This document shows positions 40,717-49,256 of a DNA stretch of 64,000 nt, one piece after another. The stretch is from Hyphomicrobiales bacterium (lineage in GTDB: Bacteria; Pseudomonadota; Alphaproteobacteria; Rhizobiales; Beijerinckiaceae). The translations under genes and the position numbers were made by a program. The notes beneath the pieces were generated by a model. The model saw nothing but the letters and a program-made list of their open reading frames with translations. It was not told where the DNA came from and ran no database searches. Location of the stretch: assembly GCA_027483795.1 (NCBI GenBank), contig JAIXTT010000014.1:16870-80869 (forward strand), read 5' to 3'. Positions within the stretch are counted from its first letter, which is position 1. Every line of letters begins with the position of its first letter.

Positions 40717-41724
40717 TTATTCGGCGGGGACCGCGGCGGCGGCGCCGGGCACCTTGCCCTTCTCGGCCTCTTCCTTGACCCAGAGCGAGTGATGCTCCTT
40801 GGCCCAATTGACGTCGACCTCGCCGGAGCCCATCGCGTCGAAGGCGCCTTCCATACCGACCGAGCCGATATAGATGTGCGCGATCATGATCGCGACGATC
40901 ACGCCGCCGACGATGCCGTGCACGATCTGTGCAAGCTGCATCTCCGCCATGCCGGTGGCATAGAAGGGGAAGAGCAGGATCACGCCCGAGATCGACAGCG
41001 CCACGCCGCCGAGAATGACGGACCAGAAGATGAGCTTCTGGCCGGCATTGAACTTCTTCGCCGGAGGATGAGCGCCCTTCACGAACAAGCCGCCGCCGGC
41101 CTTGAGCCACGCCACGTCGACCGCGTTCGGGATGTTCTCCTTCACCCAGGCGAGGAACATGAAGACCACGCCGATCATGAAGGGGAACGCCAGATAGTTG
41201 TGGGCGTATTTTCCGAGCTGCGAGAACGTGGTGAACGCCTCGGCACCGATCAGCGGCAGCAGAAGATACTTGCCGAAGGCCACGTTGAGACCCGTGATCC
41301 CGAGCACGATGAACGTCCCCGCGGTCATCCAGTGGATGAACCGCTCGAAGCCGTTGAAGCGCGTCATCGTCTTGCCCGACGGGCCGGAGTCGATCGCGAT
41401 CCTGCCGCGCACGGCATAGAACACGAGAAGTGCCGCGAGGATGCCCAGGATCGAGATCGCGCCCGTCCAGAACACCGTGGTGTTGTGGAACTCACGCCAT
41501 TCGCGACCCGCGGGCTGGATCAGCACCGACGCCTTCTGGTCGGGGATCGAGATACGACCCTCGAGATGATGCAGCTGACGCAGGAGCTTGTCCTCCTGCA
41601 CGGCTTGCGCCGTGGGGTTCACGATCTGCGCCGCGGCCGGAGCCGGGGCGGAGACCGCGAGGAGGATCGCGCCGAACAGTCCGAAGAAGGCGGCGCGCAG
41701 CGGGAAGAGAGAAACGAGCTTCAT
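40717..41724 (-). CDS. Formate dehydrogenase gamma subunit (cytochrome b)
   Basis: 335 residues from the ATG at 41724 with AAGGAGG upstream. It has an N-terminal signal/anchor (AFFGLFGAILLAVSAPAPAAA), a periplasmic stretch, then four membrane helices of the FdnI/FdoI type: FHNTTVFWTGAISILGILAALLVFYAV, RFIHWMTAGTFIVLGITGL (heme His), HNYLAFPFMIGVVFMFLAWV and HGIVGGVIVAIMIAHIYIGSVGMEGAF. It binds b hemes and passes electrons from the periplasmic dehydrogenase to quinone. Third structural gene after alpha and beta; followed by a terminator. Confidence 0.92.
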   Translation of the reverse strand: MKLVSLFPLRAAFFGLFGAILLAVSAPAPAAAQIVNPTAQAVQEDKLLRQLHHLEGRISIPDQKASVLIQPAGREWREFHNTTVFWTGAISILGILAALLVFYAVRGRIAIDSGPSGKTMTRFNGFERFIHWMTAGTFIVLGITGLNVAFGKYLLLPLIGAEAFTTFSQLGKYAHNYLAFPFMIGVVFMFLAWVKENIPNAVDVAWLKAGGGLFVKGAHPPAKKFNAGQKLIFWSVILGGVALSISGVILLFPFYATGMAEMQLAQIVHGIVGGVIVAIMIAHIYIGSVGMEGAFDAMGSGEVDVNWAKEHHSLWVKEEAEKGKVPGAAAAVPAE

Positions 41725-41753
41725 GAAGAAGCCTCCTTGTCGTTGCGCGACGA

Positions 41754-42350
41754 TCAGACCGTGATCGTTTCCTTGTAGGCCACCTTCCAGCCCCAAGCGC
41801 CCGAGCCGTAGCCCCGCTTGAGAACGCGCTCCTTGTAGATCGTGGCGATCATCGCGCCGTCGCCGGCGAGGAGCGCCTTGGTGGAGCACATTTCGGCGCA
41901 GATCGGCAGCTTCCCTTCGGCGAGACGGTTCGCACCGTATTTCGCGTATTCGGCCGAAGAATTGTCGGCCTCGGGGCCACCCGCGCAGTAGGTGCACTTG
42001 TCCATCTTTCCGCGCGAACCGAAATTGCCGACCTTCGGATACTGCGGCGCGCCGAAGGGGCACGCGTAGAAGCAGTAACCGCAGCCGATGCAGAGATCCT
42101 TGCTGTGCAGGACGACGGCGTCGGCGGTCGTATAGAAGCAGTCGACCGGGCACACGGCCGCGCAGGGCGCGTCCGTGCAGTGCATGCAGGCCATGGAGAC
42201 CGAGCGTTCGCCGGGCTTGCCGTCATTGATCGTGACGACGCGACGGCGGTTGATGCCCCACGGCACCTCATGCTCGTTCTTGCAGGCGGTGACGCAGGCA
42301 TTGCATTCGATGCAACGGTCGGCGTCGCAAAGGAACTTCATTCGAGCCAT
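41754..42350 (-). CDS. Formate dehydrogenase beta subunit (four-cluster ferredoxin type)
   Basis: 198 residues from the ATG at 42350 with GGGAGGC upstream. Four ferredoxin-like Cys groups are visible: CDADRCIECNACVTACKNEHE, CMHCTDAPCAAVCPVDC, CIGCGYCFYACPFGAP and CTYCAGG with a later CAEMC. This carries electrons from the molybdenum subunit to the cytochrome b. It is shorter than E. coli FdoH and lacks a C-terminal membrane helix, as in related alphaproteobacterial enzymes. It lies 14 bp after the alpha-subunit gene. Confidence 0.93.
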   Translation of the reverse strand: MARMKFLCDADRCIECNACVTACKNEHEVPWGINRRRVVTINDGKPGERSVSMACMHCTDAPCAAVCPVDCFYTTADAVVLHSKDLCIGCGYCFYACPFGAPQYPKVGNFGSRGKMDKCTYCAGGPEADNSSAEYAKYGANRLAEGKLPICAEMCSTKALLAGDGAMIATIYKERVLKRGYGSGAWGWKVAYKETITV

Positions 42351-42364
42351 TTTTGCCTCCCCCC

Positions 42365-45301
42365 TCACGCGGCCTTGACGATGCGGCACAGGGTGACTTT
42401 CGTCTCCTGCATGCCGGTGACCGGGTCATATCCATAGGTCGTGACGCCGTTGACGGGTTCGCCGAGCACGATCGGATCGGTACCCTTCGGATACTTCTTC
42501 CGCTCGTCGACGCCCTGGAACCAGCCGCCGAAGTGGAACGGCATGAAGGCTACGCCCTTGGCCACGCGCTCGGTGACGAGCGCCTTGACCTTGGCCTTGG
42601 CCTTGTAGTCCGGCCCTTCGACCCAGACCCAACCGCCGTCGACGATGCCCTGAGCGGACGCGTCGGCGGGATTGATCTCGACGAACATGTCCTGCTGCAG
42701 TTCAGCAAGCCACTTGTTCGACCGGGTTTCTTCACCGCCGCCCTCATATTCGACCAGACGGCCGGAGGTGAGAACGATCGGGAAGTCGCGCGGAATGTTC
42801 CGCTCGATGCCGGCCTTCTGGACCGAGGCGCCCGCGTTCGGCAGACGGAACTGACGCGCATCCGGCAGAGTCGGATACTTCGCGACGAGATCCGGGCGCG
42901 GCGAGTAGATCGGCTCGCGATGGACCGGAACCGGATCGGGCAGGTTCCAAGCCAGCGAACGGGCCTTTCCGTTGCCGTACGGCACCACGCCCTTCTCGAG
43001 GCAGACGCGCTGGATGCCGCCCGAAAGGTCGTTCGCCCAGCTCACCGCATCGACGTTGTTGCCGCCGATGCGCTGGATCGTGGCGAGCTCCTGCTCGGTC
43101 AGCAGAGAATCCCAGCCGAGGCGCTTGAAGATGCCGAAGGTGAACTCCGGATAGCCGTCGGTGAGCTCGGAGCCGAGCGAGAAGCTGCCTTCCGCCAGAA
43201 GCGTCTTGCCCTGATGCTCGAGACCGAAACGCGGGCGGAAGGTGCCGCCGCCGTCACGGACGTTGAGGTTGGTGTTGTAGAGGATGTGGGTGCCCGGATG
43301 CTTGACCTCCGGCTTGCCCCAGCACGGCCAAGGCAGTCCGTAATAGTCGCCGGAGTTCGGGCCGTCCTTGGCGCGAAGCGTGACGAGATCGAAATCGCCC
43401 TGGCGCGCCATGTGCGACTTCAGACGCTCGGGCGACTGGCCGCAATAGCCCGTCGACCAACCGCCGCGATTGATCTCGCGGAGCACGTCTTCCGGAACCG
43501 GACGCTTGCCCTCGACCTTGATGTTCTTGAACATCCGATCGGCGAAGCCGAGCTTTTCCGCGAGCCGGTAGAGGACCTCGTAGTCGTCCTTCGACTCGAA
43601 GATCGGCTCCACGACCTTCTCGCCCCACTGAACCGAGCGGTTCGACGCCGTGCGGGAGCCCGAGCATTCGAACTGCGTGCAGATCGGAAGAAGATAGGTG
43701 TCGTTCTTCCGGTTGCCGTGGATGGCGAACGTGGTCGGATGCGGGTCGGCGATCACCAGCAGGTCGAGCTTTTCGAGACCCTTGGCGACGTCCGGCATGC
43801 GGGTCACGGTGTTGCCGCCGTGGCCGAAGACCATCATGGCCTTGATGTTGTCCCGCTGATCGACGTCGTCCGCAGGCATGAGCGCCGCATCGAACCAGCG
43901 CGTGGTCGGGATGCCGGGCGTTTCCATGTTCTGCTTGCGGGTGCGGGCGTTGCGGCCCGCCTTCGCCGGAACTTCGTCGAACCGCGCCTGGAGCCAGTCG
44001 TACTCGACTTCCCAAACGCGCGACCAATGGCGCCAGCCGCCTTCCACGAGGCCGTAATAGAGCGGCAGCGTGGTGACGTCGAGGCCGAGGTCGGTCGCGC
44101 CCTGCACGTTGCAGTGACCGCGGAAGATGTTCGCGCCCGTGCCCGCCGAGCCGACATTGCCCGTGGCGAGGAGCAGGTTGCAGTAGGCGCGCACGTTCGC
44201 CGTGCCGACGGTCTTCTGCGTGGCGCCCATGCACCAGATCAGCGTGGACGGCTTCTGCTTGGCGAAGGTCTCCGCCACGCGCTTCAACTGCTCGCCCGGC
44301 ACGCCGGAGACGCGCTCGACCTCTTCGGGGGTCCACTTCTCGACTTCCTTGCGCACTTCGTCCATGCCGAAGACGCGCTTGGCGAGGAAGTCCTTGTCTT
44401 CCCAACCGTTCTTGAAGATGTGGTGCAGCATGCCCCACATCACCGGAATGTCGGTGCCGGGACGGATGCGGACATATTCGGTCGAATGCGCGGCCGTGCG
44501 GGTGAAGCGCGGATCGATCACGAACAGATTGGCCCGGTTGATCTCCTTGCCCGTCAGAACGTGCTGCAGCGAGACCGGATGGGCTTCGGCGGGGTTGCCG
44601 CCCATGATGATGATCGTCTTCGAATTCCGGATGTCGTTGTAGGAATTCGTCTGCGCGCCGTAGCCCCAGGTGTTCGCGACGCCCGCCACCGTGGTGGAGT
44701 GGCAGATGCGGGCCTGATGGTCGACCGAGTTGGTGCCCCAGAAGGCCGCCAACTTGCGGTAGAGATAGGCGCCCTCGTTCGAGAACTTCGCCGAGCCGAG
44801 CCAGAAGACCGAGTAGGCGCCGGACTTGGCACGAACGGCCCCGAGCTTGTCGCCGATCTCGTTGATCGCCTGATCCCAAGTGATGCGCTGCCACTCGCCG
44901 TTGACGAGCTTCATCGGATATTTGATGCGGCGATCGCCATGGACGAGCTCACGGACCGACGCGCCCTTGGCGCAGTGCGTTCCGCGGTTGATCGGGCTGT
45001 CCCAACCGGGCTCCTGACCGACCCACACGCCGTTCTGGACTTCCGCAACGACCGTGCAGCCCACCGAGCAGTGGGTGCAGATGTTCTTGCGGAGCTGGAT
45101 CGGCGCGGAGAGGTTGGTCGGGCCCGCCTCGGCCTTGCGGACGGCTCCGAGCTGGATGGATCCGACGGCGACGGCGCCCGCGGCGACGAGGCCCGAACGC
45201 TTCAGGAAGGTACGGCGGTCGAGGACGCCGGAAGTGAGGCCGGACGTAAGGGCCTGCAGCTTCGCGCGGCCGGCTTCGCCGCTCTTGCGCTTGATGAGCA
45301 T
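42365..45301 (-). CDS. Formate dehydrogenase alpha subunit (Mo/W-bis-MGD, Cys type)
   Basis: 978 residues. A twin-arginine signal (VLDRRTFLKRSGLVAAGAVAVG) sends the folded enzyme to the periplasm. The [4Fe-4S] ligands are C75, C78, C82 and C110 (CTHCSVGC, then GTHCAKGA). The metal ligand is C200 in VDHQARICHSTTVAG, where E. coli FdoG has selenocysteine; no in-frame TGA is used. Further bis-MGD segments are IIIMGGNPAEAHPVS, IDPRFTRTAAHSTEYVRIRPGTDIPVMWGM and the C-terminal GRLVEYEGGGEETRSNKWLAEL. It oxidises formate to CO2. First structural gene, after the Tat-target small protein. Confidence 0.96.
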   Translation of the reverse strand: MLIKRKSGEAGRAKLQALTSGLTSGVLDRRTFLKRSGLVAAGAVAVGSIQLGAVRKAEAGPTNLSAPIQLRKNICTHCSVGCTVVAEVQNGVWVGQEPGWDSPINRGTHCAKGASVRELVHGDRRIKYPMKLVNGEWQRITWDQAINEIGDKLGAVRAKSGAYSVFWLGSAKFSNEGAYLYRKLAAFWGTNSVDHQARICHSTTVAGVANTWGYGAQTNSYNDIRNSKTIIIMGGNPAEAHPVSLQHVLTGKEINRANLFVIDPRFTRTAAHSTEYVRIRPGTDIPVMWGMLHHIFKNGWEDKDFLAKRVFGMDEVRKEVEKWTPEEVERVSGVPGEQLKRVAETFAKQKPSTLIWCMGATQKTVGTANVRAYCNLLLATGNVGSAGTGANIFRGHCNVQGATDLGLDVTTLPLYYGLVEGGWRHWSRVWEVEYDWLQARFDEVPAKAGRNARTRKQNMETPGIPTTRWFDAALMPADDVDQRDNIKAMMVFGHGGNTVTRMPDVAKGLEKLDLLVIADPHPTTFAIHGNRKNDTYLLPICTQFECSGSRTASNRSVQWGEKVVEPIFESKDDYEVLYRLAEKLGFADRMFKNIKVEGKRPVPEDVLREINRGGWSTGYCGQSPERLKSHMARQGDFDLVTLRAKDGPNSGDYYGLPWPCWGKPEVKHPGTHILYNTNLNVRDGGGTFRPRFGLEHQGKTLLAEGSFSLGSELTDGYPEFTFGIFKRLGWDSLLTEQELATIQRIGGNNVDAVSWANDLSGGIQRVCLEKGVVPYGNGKARSLAWNLPDPVPVHREPIYSPRPDLVAKYPTLPDARQFRLPNAGASVQKAGIERNIPRDFPIVLTSGRLVEYEGGGEETRSNKWLAELQQDMFVEINPADASAQGIVDGGWVWVEGPDYKAKAKVKALVTERVAKGVAFMPFHFGGWFQGVDERKKYPKGTDPIVLGEPVNGVTTYGYDPVTGMQETKVTLCRIVKAA

Positions 45302-45312
45302 GATTGTTCCCC

Positions 45313-45510
45313 TCAGTACCGGTTGGTCCGATAGAACGTCTTCACGTGGTCGGTTTCCCGATAGCGCGCCTTGCGCTGATCGTTCTGCGACTCCTTCGCC
45401 TCCGCTTCGCCGACCGCCAGAGGCGCGGCGAGCGCGGCGGTCGAGGCGCCGCCCAGAACCCCGAAGAACTTCCGACGGGACGGATCCGCCGGTTTTCCGT
45501 TCTTTTCCAT
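45313..45510 (-). CDS. Formate dehydrogenase region Tat-target small protein
   Basis: 65 residues from the ATG at 45510. The sequence is little more than a twin-arginine leader (DPSRRKFFGVLGGASTAALAAPLAVGEAEA) and a short basic tail (KARYRETDHVKTFYRTNRY). This matches the small family known as formate dehydrogenase region TAT target, found just upstream of alpha-subunit genes. It lies 11 bp before the alpha-subunit start. Function unproven. Confidence 0.88.
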   Translation of the reverse strand: MEKNGKPADPSRRKFFGVLGGASTAALAAPLAVGEAEAKESQNDQRKARYRETDHVKTFYRTNRY

Positions 45511-45548
45511 CTTCTTCCCCTCTTGCTCGGACCTCGGCTCGCCCCCGC

Positions 45549-46334
45549 TCACATGGGCAGGGTGAAAGCCTCGGCCTCGATCTCCATGAACAGACGCCCG
45601 ATCGAACCGACCGGACGATAGAACTCCGCCCCCGAAGCGGCCTCGAGATCGGCGAAGAAACGCGCCGTCCAAGGCTTCAGGTGCTTTTCGAAGAAGGCCT
45701 GCTGCTCGCCCGCATCGCCGAGTTGACCGCGGATCAGGCCCGCCATGATCTCGCACAGGATGCCGACGTGATCCTCGGGCTCGCGAACGTCTTCCGACCG
45801 CTCGATACCGAGGCGCTGCAGGTCGTCCCGCACGGCGGCGAGCGGCCGCTCGTGCAGGAAACCCGTCAGATAAAAGGAGCCGTAAGGCAGCAATTCGCCG
45901 CGCCCGACGCCGATGAAGAGGTTGAAATACTCGCGCGAGACGACGCGCGACTCGAGCCGCTCCGCCAGATCGGCCAGGGCCATCATCGCGATGCCCAGTT
46001 CCGTCGTTTCGCCCTTCAGCCCGGCGACACGCTCCAGCAACGCCTCATCGGGCGAGCGGCCGAGCAGAGCGGCGAGAAGATCGTACAGATCGGCGCGGGC
46101 GCGATCGATGTCGTCCATCGGCACGTCGTCGTTCAAGCTCTGGAACTCCGAGCGGTAGAGATCGGGCCGGAGAGCGTGACGGGAAACGCCCGTCGCGGCC
46201 TCGACGGCCACCACGCGCTCGGACGGCACACGCCGCCAATTGGAAACGGACGGTTGCGAGAGACCCAAAGCACGCGCAAGGGCGCCCACGCCCCCGGCTG
46301 CACGAATGGCCTCTTCGAGACCCTGTTCCCTCAC
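45549..46334 (-). CDS. HTH-TorD fusion: formate dehydrogenase maturation chaperone with DNA-binding-like N-terminus
   Basis: 261 residues from a GTG at 46334 with GGGGGAAG upstream; an ATG at 46367 is an alternative. Residues 1-60 form a YdaS/Cro-like helix-turn-helix (GGVGALARALGLSQPSVSNWRRVPSERVVAVEAATGVSRHALRPDLY). Residues about 80-260 are a TorD/DmsD-type redox-enzyme chaperone (RADLYDLLAALLGRSPDEALLERV, EYFNLFIGVGRGELLPYGSFYLTGFLHERPLAAVRDDL, EPEDHVGILCEIMAGL). TorD proteins bind the Tat leader and hold the apo-enzyme for cofactor insertion. The HTH part may couple maturation to transcription; that is inference. Confidence 0.85.
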   Translation of the reverse strand: MREQGLEEAIRAAGGVGALARALGLSQPSVSNWRRVPSERVVAVEAATGVSRHALRPDLYRSEFQSLNDDVPMDDIDRARADLYDLLAALLGRSPDEALLERVAGLKGETTELGIAMMALADLAERLESRVVSREYFNLFIGVGRGELLPYGSFYLTGFLHERPLAAVRDDLQRLGIERSEDVREPEDHVGILCEIMAGLIRGQLGDAGEQQAFFEKHLKPWTARFFADLEAASGAEFYRPVGSIGRLFMEIEAEAFTLPM

Positions 46335-46454
46335 GCGACTTCCCCCGCCGGCGCTTCCCGGGCGCATCGTTGAACGCGTGCGCCGCTTCGGAATGATTCC
46401 AACATCAGTGTCATAGGCCAATGCTATGGCGCGGGAAAGTCCCGCTTTCTCCCG

Positions 46455-47189
46455 TCAGCCGGGCAAGGCCCCTCCGTGCCGCCGACGTCCGCCCCCCGCC
46501 TCGGCTGCCGGAACGTCTTCGGAGCGCTCCTCCTTCGCAGTCGCAACATGCTCGGAACCGTTGCCGGAAAAGACTTCCGCCTCCTCGGCGGGCTCCTGCA
46601 CGACGACGCTTTTCGCAACCGCAGCATCCGGCTCCGTGACGTCCACCACCTGCGGCTGCGTCATTTCGTCCGGCGTATCCTCTTTCTCCGGATCGGGATC
46701 CCCCATGAGGCTGCGGAGCAAGTCCTTCGCGTGATGGTCCCCGATCAGTTCGCCCGATCCGGGAACGCCGCCCGGCACGTTCCAATCATAGGCGTATTCA
46801 CGCGCGGGATTTTCGAAATCGCGGATGGCGGGGTCGGTGATCCAGAGCTTGCGCAGCGCCGCGTTCCGGATCGCCTCCGGAACGCCGCTCTGGAAGAAGG
46901 GCGTCATGTCCATTCCCGGCACGATCTCGTCGAGAGTCGGAAGAGGCCTCGCAAGCTTAGCAGGATCGAATGTCTCTTCGGCCGCGTTCGTCTCGACCTC
47001 GTTCCCCTTCTCGGGACCCGTCTCGGTCTCCGTCGAAAAGGCCGCCGCAGGCACGGCGCCCGAAACAGGCGACGCGAGAACGGGCGTTTCAGGATGCGCA
47101 GCCTCGGCGGCACTCTTCTCGGCCTCGTTGCGCGCATCGAGCTTCCGCCGCGACCAACGGCCGAGGAAACCGCCCTCCCCCTCGCTCAT
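46455..47189 (-). CDS. DUF3306-family protein of the formate dehydrogenase cluster
   Basis: 244 residues. The N-terminus EGGFLGRWSRRKLDA and the central TFDPAKLARPLPTLDEIVPGMDMTPFFQSGVPEAIRNAALRKLWITDPAIRDFENPAREYAYDWNVPGGVPG are the DUF3306 core; the C-terminal third is acidic and low-complexity. Function unknown; the family travels with formate dehydrogenase genes. Its start overlaps the DUF3305 stop by 4 bp. Confidence 0.85.
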   Translation of the reverse strand: MSEGEGGFLGRWSRRKLDARNEAEKSAAEAAHPETPVLASPVSGAVPAAAFSTETETGPEKGNEVETNAAEETFDPAKLARPLPTLDEIVPGMDMTPFFQSGVPEAIRNAALRKLWITDPAIRDFENPAREYAYDWNVPGGVPGSGELIGDHHAKDLLRSLMGDPDPEKEDTPDEMTQPQVVDVTEPDAAVAKSVVVQEPAEEAEVFSGNGSEHVATAKEERSEDVPAAEAGGGRRRHGGALPG

Positions 47190-47701
47190 CGATCGCCTCC
47201 GCGCCGATCGGACGGGCCTTTGCGACCGAAGGCTTCCGGGTTCGCCTTGTCCCGCCGACGCTTGAAGAACTCGCGTTCGACATGGTTCGCGGCGAAGAAG
47301 GCTTCGATCCATTCCTTGATCGCGGCGGGCATCGGGACGGGCTCGACCGCGTCGCCGATCGAATCCGCCATCGCCTCGCCCTCATAGGGGTCTGCCGTGA
47401 CCCCGACGACCTCGCCGCGTCCGTCCATGGACGGACGAAATGCGACCCAGAGGCTCGGGCGGTCGGACGTGAAGTTGTCGCGATAGTGCCCCGTCTCGCC
47501 GGGGAAAAGGACGAGTTCCGCAAGCCCTGCGAAATGCAGTTCCACGCCTTCGGCTTCACGCAGCTTCGTCCAGGCGGGCAGCGGAGGCGGTTCGATCAGC
47601 ACCGCTTCCGGCCTCCAGACGTCGCCGCCCCATTCGCTCGCGGAACGGCGACGCGTGACGAGAACCCCGACTTCGATCCTGTCCGGAACCGCCGCTGTCA
47701 T
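47186..47701 (-). CDS. DUF3305-family protein of the formate dehydrogenase cluster
   Basis: 171 residues. DUF3305 landmarks: RIEVGVLVTRRRSASEWGGDVWRPEAVL, a hydrophobic LAELVLFPGETGHYRDNFTSDRPSLWVAFRP core and VTADPYEGEAM. The tail is basic (FFKRRRDKANPEAFGRKG). Function unknown. It overlaps both neighbours by 4 bp (ATGA), so it is translated in a chain with DUF6352-like and DUF3306 genes. Confidence 0.85.
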   Translation of the reverse strand: MTAAVPDRIEVGVLVTRRRSASEWGGDVWRPEAVLIEPPPLPAWTKLREAEGVELHFAGLAELVLFPGETGHYRDNFTSDRPSLWVAFRPSMDGRGEVVGVTADPYEGEAMADSIGDAVEPVPMPAAIKEWIEAFFAANHVEREFFKRRRDKANPEAFGRKGPSDRRGGDR

Positions 47702-48702
47702 GACGCCGCTCCGGAGAGAAGCGGCAGGCCCGCGACGAGGTTTTGCGGCTTCAGGCGGATCGCGCGGTCCTCCGTCATGCCGAGCAGCAGATAGACGGGG
47801 GCGCCCTTCACGCGGTCGAGGATCGGGGCGTCGGTCTCGAATTCGAGCCGGAAGAAAGCAACGGCGCGTTCGGCGACTTCCTTGGGCAGCCGCTCGCCCT
47901 TCCAGAGCGCATTGCCGATCTTGGTTCCCTCGGCATCGAGGCCGACGAACCAGCGCCAATCCTTGTCCTTGATCTCGGGCACGGGAGCGACCGTCACCTT
48001 CAGGCCGAGGAGATGTTCGACCCAGCGTCCGATCACCGTCGCAAGCGCTTCGCGGGACGCCGTCGCCGAAAAGTCGAGCACCATGGTGAAGGCGTCCGAC
48101 CGGCTCCAATAGTCATAGGCATTCTCGGCGGTGAGGACGTCGAGCTCCGTGATCCGGTCGTGCCCCATCATCGCGGTCAGAGGCGATGCGTGCTTGTCGG
48201 CTTCCAATTCCTCGACGATCTCCGAATCCGCAAGCAGCAGGCGGTCTTCATGGACCGACGCGCGCTGAGCACGGAAGAACAACTCGCCCGCCCGCAGCAC
48301 CAACGTGTCTTCGCAACCGTCCAGAACGTTGCGCAGCACGAGATGGGAGAGATGGGAAAGGAAGATCGGCGGCGTCTCCTTGGCTCCCTTCCGGGCGAAA
48401 TCGACATAAGCCGCCTCGACCGTCGGATGCGACACCAAACGGTCCCTGAAACCGAGCAGGAAACGCCAGTTCTCGCGCGCGTCGGCATCCGCGATGCCGT
48501 CGATCTCCATCCCGCTCACCGCCCGCCGCGGGGAGGCCATCAGCGAGGAATGCAGCGCCCGCTCGGCCGCGCAGGCCTCAGGCGGCGGCAGAACCTCCGG
48601 CCTCGCGAGATAGGCGAGGATCAATTCGTCCGTCACCTCGAGCCCGCCGCCTTCGGTTCGACGCGTCAGATGATGACCGCTCGAAACCCAGAACTCCTTC
48701 AC
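47698..48702 (-). CDS. DUF6352-like protein of the formate dehydrogenase cluster
   Basis: 334 residues from a GTG at 48702, overlapping the upstream gene by 4 bp. The start KEFWVSSGHHLTRRTEGGGLEVTDELILAYLARPE and later VLRAGELFFRAQR, NAYDYWSRSDAFTMVLDF and DKDWRWFVGLDAEGTKIGNALWKGE are what I recall of a conserved protein annotated DUF6352 beside alphaproteobacterial formate dehydrogenases. No cofactor motif or membrane segment is visible. Probably a cytosolic maturation or regulatory factor; unproven. Confidence 0.75.
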   Translation of the reverse strand: MKEFWVSSGHHLTRRTEGGGLEVTDELILAYLARPEVLPPPEACAAERALHSSLMASPRRAVSGMEIDGIADADARENWRFLLGFRDRLVSHPTVEAAYVDFARKGAKETPPIFLSHLSHLVLRNVLDGCEDTLVLRAGELFFRAQRASVHEDRLLLADSEIVEELEADKHASPLTAMMGHDRITELDVLTAENAYDYWSRSDAFTMVLDFSATASREALATVIGRWVEHLLGLKVTVAPVPEIKDKDWRWFVGLDAEGTKIGNALWKGERLPKEVAERAVAFFRLEFETDAPILDRVKGAPVYLLLGMTEDRAIRLKPQNLVAGLPLLSGAAS

Positions 48703-49256
48703 GATCGTCCCCCCTGCGTCATTCCGATCAGATCGACGTGCTCCATCGGCTCGTCGTCCCCTTCTTCCTCGACGATCAAAAAGGCCCGCGAATGGGAATG
48801 GAGACCCTCGCCTCCGACGTTCCGCTCGCGCTCTACGAGGATGCGGAACTGCTCGCGGACCTCGCCGTCCTCGACCGCACGATGCATGGCGACCAACGTA
48901 CCCTCGGGGTGTTCGGCCAGTCCGGCGATGAAGTCGATCTCTTCCGCGGCCGCCGACCTCGCCGCGTCCATCGAGGGCGCCCCGAGCCGCTCCACGAGGC
49001 TCGCGGCCAATTGCTCCACGGCTTCCTCGCGCTCTTCGGGCCGCACCGGCGTGACCACCGTCAAGGTCGAGAAGCCGAGCGAGCGCACGCCCGCGAAACC
49101 GGCCCGGAACGCGGCCCTGCGCTTGCCGACCAGATCCGCGGGATCTTCGTCCATGAACAGGAAGGAGCCCGTCACGGCCCATTCGCCGGGCTCGGCCGCC
49201 GTGTCGAAGACGAAAGTGTCCGAAGGATCGAGCCGGATGGTGCGCAACAATTTCAC
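48699..49256 (-). CDS. DUF6505-like protein of the formate dehydrogenase cluster
   Basis: 185 residues from a GTG at 49256 (KLLRTIRLDPSDTFVFDTAAEPGEWAVTGSFLFMD). The central region is helical and acidic, and the C-terminus has HSHSRAFLIVEEEGDDEPMEHVDLIGMTQGG. This resembles the conserved DUF6505 proteins of such clusters as I recall them. It overlaps its neighbours on both sides by 4 bp. Function unknown. Confidence 0.72.
   Translation of the reverse strand: MKLLRTIRLDPSDTFVFDTAAEPGEWAVTGSFLFMDEDPADLVGKRRAAFRAGFAGVRSLGFSTLTVVTPVRPEEREEAVEQLAASLVERLGAPSMDAARSAAAEEIDFIAGLAEHPEGTLVAMHRAVEDGEVREQFRILVERERNVGGEGLHSHSRAFLIVEEEGDDEPMEHVDLIGMTQGGRS

Noticed and set aside
44600..44720. Possible selenocysteine codon in the formate dehydrogenase alpha subunit
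   Set aside because: The position is an ordinary Cys codon (C200) and the frame has no internal TGA; no SECIS is needed.
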